From an uncultured Oscillospiraceae bacterium (GTDB taxonomy: Bacteria > Bacillota > Clostridia > Oscillospirales > Acutalibacteraceae), in assembly GCA_900540865.1 (NCBI GenBank), contig UQHH01000006.1, positions 1 through 64,000 of the forward strand: a stretch of 64,000 bases of DNA, in the 5' to 3' direction. Under the pieces are notes generated by a model. That model saw only the letters and a list, made by a program, of their open reading frames with translations, was not told where the DNA came from and made no database searches. Of this stretch, positions 59,203 through 64,000 are shown piece by piece. Position 1 is the stretch's first letter; each line of letters starts with the position of its first letter. Both the position numbers and the translations under genes were made by a program.

Positions 59203-61383
59203 TTAAAGCCTGTCGACTGAAAGCACACCGTTAATCGCCGAAAGCTTGTCGATTACCATCTGCAGGTGCTCCTTGCCGTTGACCGTAATGGAAAAGCGCA
59301 GGAACGCCTGGCCGTTTTTAGCCGTGCGCGATTCGGAATTGTTGATGAAGATATGCATATTGTAAAGCTGGATGGTAACGTCCGCAAGCAGGCCCGTACG
59401 GTCTGACGCTACGACGTTGAGCGTCGCCTGGAAGCTTTCGTGTACCTCGCCCGCCCAGACAGCCTTGACCCAGCGGTGCGGGTCCTCGCATTCCTCCATG
59501 CTTTTCGGTACGTTTACGCATGACCTTTTATGGATGGAAACGCCGAAGCCGCGTGTGATAAAACCGACTATATCGTCGCCCGGCAGCGGGTTGCAGCACT
59601 TTGAAAACTTAATGAGCATATCGTCGACGCCCTCGACGATAACGCCGCTGCTTGCCCGGCGTTTAGCCGGCGCTTCTCTCTGTACCGGCTGGGGATTCTC
59701 CTCAACAGGCGCGTTGCGCTTTGCGTATTCCTCCTTGACGCGCGGCATGATTTTCCAAAGCTGTACGCCGCCGTAGCCGATTGCCGCGAATAAATCGTCG
59801 TTCGTCGAAAAATGCTGCTTGCGCAAAACAGTGGACAGGAATTCAGCCATTTCTTTTTCTGTGAGCTGGATTCCCGCGTGCTTGAATTCGCGCTCAAGCT
59901 CTGCCTTGCCCTCCGCGATGTTTTCCTCGCGCTTTTCTTTTTTAAACCACTGGCGTATTTTGCTCCTGGCCTCGCTCGTTTTCACGATTTTGAGCCAGTC
60001 GCGGTTGGGGTTCCCTCCCTCTTTCCTCGTGAGGATTTCAACGATTTCGCCCGTTTTCACCTTATAATCGATTGGGACGATTTTGCCGTCGACGCGCGCG
60101 CCTGTCATCCGGTTTCCGACGGCGGAGTGTATGTTATACGCGACGTCAATGACGGTCGAGCCGAGCGGCAGGGTCAGAACGTCGCCCTTCGGCGTGAGGA
60201 CGTAAACCTCCTCCGAGGCCAAATCCGTTTTGATGTTGCGCAGTAAATCGGTCGCGTCGTCGTCCGCCTGGTTTTCAAGCATCCTGCGAATCCACGAAAC
60301 CTTATCCTCCATAGAATCCTTTTTCGACAGGCCGAGCTTGTATTTCCAGTGCGCCGCGATGCCGTATTCGGCGGTATGGTGCATTTCCCAGGTGCGTATC
60401 TGCACCTCAAAGGGAATGCCCTCCTTGCCGATGACCGTCGTATGGAGCGACTGGTACATATTCGGCTTGGGCGTAGAGATATAGTCCTTGAAGCGGTTCG
60501 GGAGAGGCTGAAATATGTCGTGTATAATGCCGAGCACATTGTAGCAGTCGTTCACGGTATTGACGATGACGCGCACAGCGAAGATGTCGAAAATCTGCTC
60601 GATGGTTTTGCCCCTCATATAGGTTTTGCGGTAAATGCCGTTGATGCTCTTGACCCGTCCCTCGACGTAAACGTTCGGGATGGTGCCCTTCGTGCGGGAG
60701 ACGATTTCATCCTTGATGGTGGAAATGAACCTGTCGCGCTCCGATTTGCTCAGAGCGAGCGCGTGCTCGATTTCGCAGTAGCCCACCGGGTCGAGATAAC
60801 GGATGGATAAATCCTCCATTTCCTCCTTCATTGCGCGGATACCGAGCCGGTTTGCAATCGGCGCGTAGTATTCCATCGTTTCAAGCGCAGTGTCCCTGCG
60901 CTTCTGCTCCTCCTTGCAGTCGATGGTGCGCATGTTGTTCAGGCGGTCGGCAAGCTTTATGATGATGACGCGGATATCGTCTGCCATGGCCATGAGCATC
61001 TTGCGGATATTTTCCGCCTGCTGCTGCTCCCTTGAGGAAAACGGGATTTTCCGAAGCTTGGTCACGCCGTCAATCAAGTGGGCGATTTCTGGCCCGAAAT
61101 CCTTCGATATTTCTTCCAGGGTTACGTCTGTATCCTCCACCACGTCGTGCAAAAGCGCGGCCGCTACCGATTCCGTATCCATACCGAGGTCGACCAGAAT
61201 ACAGGCGACCGAGGTTGGATGCAGGATATACGGCACGCCGGACACGCGCAGCTGGTCGCCGTGCGCTTTTTCCGCAAGCCGGTATGCCTTGTCGATAAGC
61301 TCCATGTTGAACGTTTGGTCGCTCTTTTTGAGCATCTCCACAAGGGTTTCATAGTCCTGATAATGTACGGTGTTCTCCGGCAT
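59203..61383 (-). CDS. relA: bifunctional (p)ppGpp synthetase/hydrolase Rel
   Basis: A 726-residue long RSH protein. Domains in order: HD hydrolase (LHPTSVACILVDLG, LLHDVVEDTD), synthetase (GRVKSINGIYRK, FAVRVIVNTVNDCY, PNMYQSLHTTV), TGS (YVLTPKGDVLTLPLGSTVIDVAY), zinc-finger-like helical region with KCCNPLPGDDIVGF, and ACT (AKNGQAFLRFSITV). Both catalytic halves look intact, as expected for the single Rel of Firmicutes. It is 39 bases after recJ. Confidence 0.96.
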   Translation of the reverse strand: MPENTVHYQDYETLVEMLKKSDQTFNMELIDKAYRLAEKAHGDQLRVSGVPYILHPTSVACILVDLGMDTESVAAALLHDVVEDTDVTLEEISKDFGPEIAHLIDGVTKLRKIPFSSREQQQAENIRKMLMAMADDIRVIIIKLADRLNNMRTIDCKEEQKRRDTALETMEYYAPIANRLGIRAMKEEMEDLSIRYLDPVGYCEIEHALALSKSERDRFISTIKDEIVSRTKGTIPNVYVEGRVKSINGIYRKTYMRGKTIEQIFDIFAVRVIVNTVNDCYNVLGIIHDIFQPLPNRFKDYISTPKPNMYQSLHTTVIGKEGIPFEVQIRTWEMHHTAEYGIAAHWKYKLGLSKKDSMEDKVSWIRRMLENQADDDATDLLRNIKTDLASEEVYVLTPKGDVLTLPLGSTVIDVAYNIHSAVGNRMTGARVDGKIVPIDYKVKTGEIVEILTRKEGGNPNRDWLKIVKTSEARSKIRQWFKKEKREENIAEGKAELEREFKHAGIQLTEKEMAEFLSTVLRKQHFSTNDDLFAAIGYGGVQLWKIMPRVKEEYAKRNAPVEENPQPVQREAPAKRRASSGVIVEGVDDMLIKFSKCCNPLPGDDIVGFITRGFGVSIHKRSCVNVPKSMEECEDPHRWVKAVWAGEVHESFQATLNVVASDRTGLLADVTIQLYNMHIFINNSESRTAKNGQAFLRFSITVNGKEHLQMVIDKLSAINGVLSVDRL

Positions 61384-61422
61384 TGTAAACCTACCTCTCC
61401 GAATATGTTAAAGTATAATAAA

Positions 61423-63471
61423 TCACTGCATTTCGTCGATGCGCATAATGATGGGAGCCGCGCTTAAATCGACCTTGCCGCCCGCGGGCAGCACACTGAT
61501 ATGGCACGCGGTATCGGCTCCCTCTTCAAATTCAATGAGCGAAAGCTCGCGCATCGCGGTCAATACCACAAGCAACTTGCCATAGTGGATAGACTCGCTC
61601 TGCAAACGGCAGCATAAAACATCAAGCCCATAGCCCCAGGTCTGCACCGTTTTTAAAAAACGGTATACATATGCAAATTCTTCCCTGACAGGCCGTATGT
61701 ATTCCCTTTGCTGCTGTGTCAGGCTTTCTCCCCGTATCAGCGCTTCAAACAGGCAGCCGTCCGCTATCATTTTCCCGTTGTCGGCAGTGCTCAATTTCAT
61801 GTCGCGGATGATAACGCTCAGGGATACCGTGCCGTTATATTCGTTTAAATCTGTCGTTACGGCAAGGTCGAGCACGTCGCCCGGTTTGTAAGGAAACTCC
61901 TCAGGCGTACAGGAAAAGCGCATCGCCGTCACGCTCGTCTCCCCTCTGGAGAAGGTCAGGCGCAGGTGCTTGTTTGCGCCGACCGGCTTTACAGCCTTTA
62001 ATACCATATTGTAAAGGCCGAACAGCGGCGATGGGTTACCCGCCCCGTACGGCTCCAAAAGCCCGGTCTGGCTGACAATATCCGCAGACAAAAACGCGGG
62101 ATTTAGCTTGAGGTCGATGTCGAGCGTGGGCTGCGGCATTTCCCCCTGGTTTTTAGCGTATTCGTTGATAGCCTGGCGAAACGCGCCGATTTGGTTCGAC
62201 GGCATCGTAAGCCCCGCCGCCATCGGGTGCCCGCCGAAATAGGTAAGGTATTCGGAACAGGCGGCAATGGCGTCTATCAGGGAAAAGCCCTTGATACTGC
62301 GGCCGGAGCCCTTCGCAATGTCCCCGTCTCGGGACAAAACCAGCGCGGGCTTTCCGTAAAGCTCTTTTATGCGCGCGGCTACGATGCCGATAACGCCGGG
62401 ATGCCACCCTTCGCCGTCGACGACGATTACCCTGTCGCGCCGGACGGCGGGGCTGCGCGTCATTTCCTCTTCAATGATTTTTAAAATATCGCGTTCAATC
62501 TGCTGGCGCTCGGCGTTGTCCCGCCCTAGCTCCCGCGCCGTTTCCCGCGCCCGCTCGCTGTCGTTCGTCAAAAGCAGCTGCACGGATTTCTGCGACAACG
62601 CAAGCCTGCCGCACGCGTTGATACGCGGCACAAGCGTAAAAGCAACCTTGCCGGCGGAAAGCTTTGACGGTATAATAGCCGCTTCCTCGAGCATTGCGCA
62701 AATGCCCTCCCTGCTGCTGTCGCGCAGAAGGGAAAGGCCGTGCTTTACAAAAATCCTGTTTTCACCCGTTAAGGGGACGACGTCGCCAATGGTGCCGAGC
62801 GCCGCCAAATCGGCATATTGAAACAAAAGCTCGTCCACGTCGAGGTCGCCGTCCTCGAGCGCCATGACAAGCTTGAACGCAACGCCGACGCCGCACAGCT
62901 CCTTGCACGGGCTTTCGCAGTCCAGGCGGTGCGGGTCTAAAAGCGCGCAGGCGTCCGGCAGGGCTTCGGGCGGTTTATGGTGGTCGGTTACGACCGTGTC
63001 GATACCGAGCGTATTCGCATAGGCGATTTCGTTCACCGCCGAAATCCCGTTGTCCACCGTAATAATAAGCTGTACGCCCTGTTCATGCATTTTCTCTACG
63101 GCGGCCATATTCATGCCGTAGCCCTCCGACTCACGCGACGGGATATAATAGCTCACATCCGCGCCGCGCCCCTCGAGGTAGGAGTATAAAAGCGCCGTCG
63201 ACGTGACGCCGTCCGCGTCGTAATCGCCGTAAACGCAGATTTTTTCAAATTGTTCAATTGCCCTTTCAATGCGGCCTACCGCTTTGTCCATGTCCGCCAT
63301 GAGGAACGGGTCGGAAAAATCCGCGTCGTCCCCCAAAAACTGCATGACCTCCTCGGGCTGTTCCACCCCACGGATTTGCAGGAGCATCGCGGCGACAGGC
63401 GGCAGGGAAAAGTCTTTTGCAAGGCTCTGCGCCGCTTCTTTATTCAGTTGTGCTACAGACCAGTTTTTCAT
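61423..63471 (-). CDS. recJ: single-stranded-DNA exonuclease RecJ
   Basis: A 682-residue 5'-3' exonuclease: DHH core with YGDYDADGVTSTALL, VTDHHKPPEALPDA, the DHHA1 part with GGHPMAAGLTM, then an OB-fold and a C-terminal extension. It works in recombination and mismatch or base-excision repair. It begins the recJ-rel gene run. The region upstream to 63681 is AT-rich; I see no convincing consensus promoter in it. Confidence 0.95.
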   Translation of the reverse strand: MKNWSVAQLNKEAAQSLAKDFSLPPVAAMLLQIRGVEQPEEVMQFLGDDADFSDPFLMADMDKAVGRIERAIEQFEKICVYGDYDADGVTSTALLYSYLEGRGADVSYYIPSRESEGYGMNMAAVEKMHEQGVQLIITVDNGISAVNEIAYANTLGIDTVVTDHHKPPEALPDACALLDPHRLDCESPCKELCGVGVAFKLVMALEDGDLDVDELLFQYADLAALGTIGDVVPLTGENRIFVKHGLSLLRDSSREGICAMLEEAAIIPSKLSAGKVAFTLVPRINACGRLALSQKSVQLLLTNDSERARETARELGRDNAERQQIERDILKIIEEEMTRSPAVRRDRVIVVDGEGWHPGVIGIVAARIKELYGKPALVLSRDGDIAKGSGRSIKGFSLIDAIAACSEYLTYFGGHPMAAGLTMPSNQIGAFRQAINEYAKNQGEMPQPTLDIDLKLNPAFLSADIVSQTGLLEPYGAGNPSPLFGLYNMVLKAVKPVGANKHLRLTFSRGETSVTAMRFSCTPEEFPYKPGDVLDLAVTTDLNEYNGTVSLSVIIRDMKLSTADNGKMIADGCLFEALIRGESLTQQQREYIRPVREEFAYVYRFLKTVQTWGYGLDVLCCRLQSESIHYGKLLVVLTAMRELSLIEFEEGADTACHISVLPAGGKVDLSAAPIIMRIDEMQ

Positions 63472-63681
63472 ATGGGTACCCTATTCCCTATCTGAATTTT
63501 TAACACTATTTTTTATTTTGATAACAGTGAAGTGATGGTTTTATTTATACGTATGACGGTTTATTGTAAAGCTTACGAATCCGCGTGAAATAGTCATTTT
63601 CCCACGGGGCACCATTATAAGCTCTTGCAGCATAGTCTTGTAAGGTTGGGCGGGATTTTGCTTTTTCCCCAATTGGTAGAT

Positions 63682-64000
63682 TTATCGCTCAATCATTTTC
63701 TCCATTTTGCTGCCAGTATCTTTCTCCTTCATTGTCTGAAATCCAAGTTTATGATAAAAATTCTCTTTTCCTTTGGATGCTCTTAATTCAATACACACTT
63801 TCCAGCCCGCCTGCATTGTATTTTTGATAAAGTTTTCTGAAAAACGGTAAAGAAACGTTCCTATCATCTGTCCTTGAAATTCTTTATGCACAATAAATTC
63901 TTTCATGAACCAGTGCATACCATAGTCTCCAAGCCAGTTAATGGTTGCTATGGCTGCCCCTTTATAACGAACTATAAAGGATTTTGTACTGTTTTCTATG
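63682..64000 (-). CDS. GNAT family acetyltransferase, 5' end beyond the window
   Basis: The open frame continues without a stop to the right edge, so only the C-terminal 105 residues are visible. The sequence IVRYKGAAIATINWLGDYG, EFIVHKEFQGQMIGTFL (the Q/RxxGxG/A acetyl-CoA loop in the weaker form QGQMIG) and KENFYHKLGFQ are typical of GNAT N-acetyltransferases. The internal ATG at 63918 is not the true start. Lower GC than neighbouring genes. Substrate unknown. Confidence 0.8.
   Translation of the reverse strand, partial: IENSTKSFIVRYKGAAIATINWLGDYGMHWFMKEFIVHKEFQGQMIGTFLYRFSENFIKNTMQAGWKVCIELRASKGKENFYHKLGFQTMKEKDTGSKMEKMIER

Noticed and set aside
1..64000. CRISPR array, prophage or insertion sequence
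   Set aside because: No regularly spaced repeats, transposase, integrase or phage structural genes were seen on either strand.

Overview
The window reads as core chromosome of an anaerobic, endospore-forming, moderately GC-rich Firmicute of the class Clostridia, most like the Oscillospirales/Ruminococcaceae. The evidence is gene content: sporulation genes (spoIIR, the spoIVFB region, spoVB, yabP, yabQ), the electron-bifurcating NfnAB pair, AddAB rather than RecBCD, HemZ, a HrcA/CIRCE-controlled groESL operon, NfnAB-type energy metabolism, and a dockerin-bearing esterase typical of gut or rumen fibre degraders. I see no insertion sequence, prophage, CRISPR array, tRNA or rRNA gene.

Layout. 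1-3.2 kb (minus): HAD phosphatase and the TIGR03936/TIGR03960 radical-SAM pair. 3.4-7.7 kb: a very large soluble multi-PAS hybrid histidine kinase. 7.9-9 kb: SpoIVFB-type M50 protease with a short membrane partner. 9-13.3 kb: MATE exporter, NfnAB, VanZ-like protein. 13.4-17.9 kb (plus): COG2426 membrane protein, two FAD enzymes, WYL regulator. 17.9-28.1 kb (minus): addBA, spoIIR, ispE, an aminotransferase and an Lrp-type regulator. 28.2-32.5 kb: nadE, O-antigen-ligase-like protein and sugar transferase. 32.5-34.3 kb is the least ordinary stretch: a roughly 1-kb gene-free interval bounded by a strong minus-strand promoter and a strong terminator (candidate large non-coding RNA), then DUF1292 and a 6S RNA on the plus strand. 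34.4-36.2 kb: a split TauE/SafE permease and a GpsA-type dehydrogenase. 36.3-38.7 kb: lipoprotein, APH-type kinase, divergent MerR regulator. 38.8-42.5 kb: groESL and the lipoprotein-dockerin esterase. 42.7-48.2 kb: AraC regulator, AzlCD, THUMP methyltransferase, hibernation factor, transglutaminase and nucleoside phosphorylase. 48.3-53.3 kb: the classic spoVB-mazG-hup-rqcP-yabP-yabQ-divIC-yabR cluster. 53.4-63.5 kb: zinc-ribbon protein, then a recJ-rel-(tfoX, ridA, unknown)-dtd-MBL-hemZ-kinase run. The right edge holds a truncated GNAT gene.

Functional themes are DNA repair (AddAB, RecJ), stringent response and translation quality control (Rel, Dtd, HPF, RqcP, 6S RNA), redox metabolism (NfnAB, flavoproteins, NAD synthesis), sporulation, and surface polysaccharide assembly. 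The most unusual signals are regulatory: the large RNA candidate, a terminator placed between the nadE promoter and its gene, and an intrinsic-terminator-like hairpin whose right arm is the spoIIR ribosome-binding site. One gene (ridA) carries a clear single-base frameshift. All motif, promoter and hairpin calls were made by eye; no database search or folding program was run.
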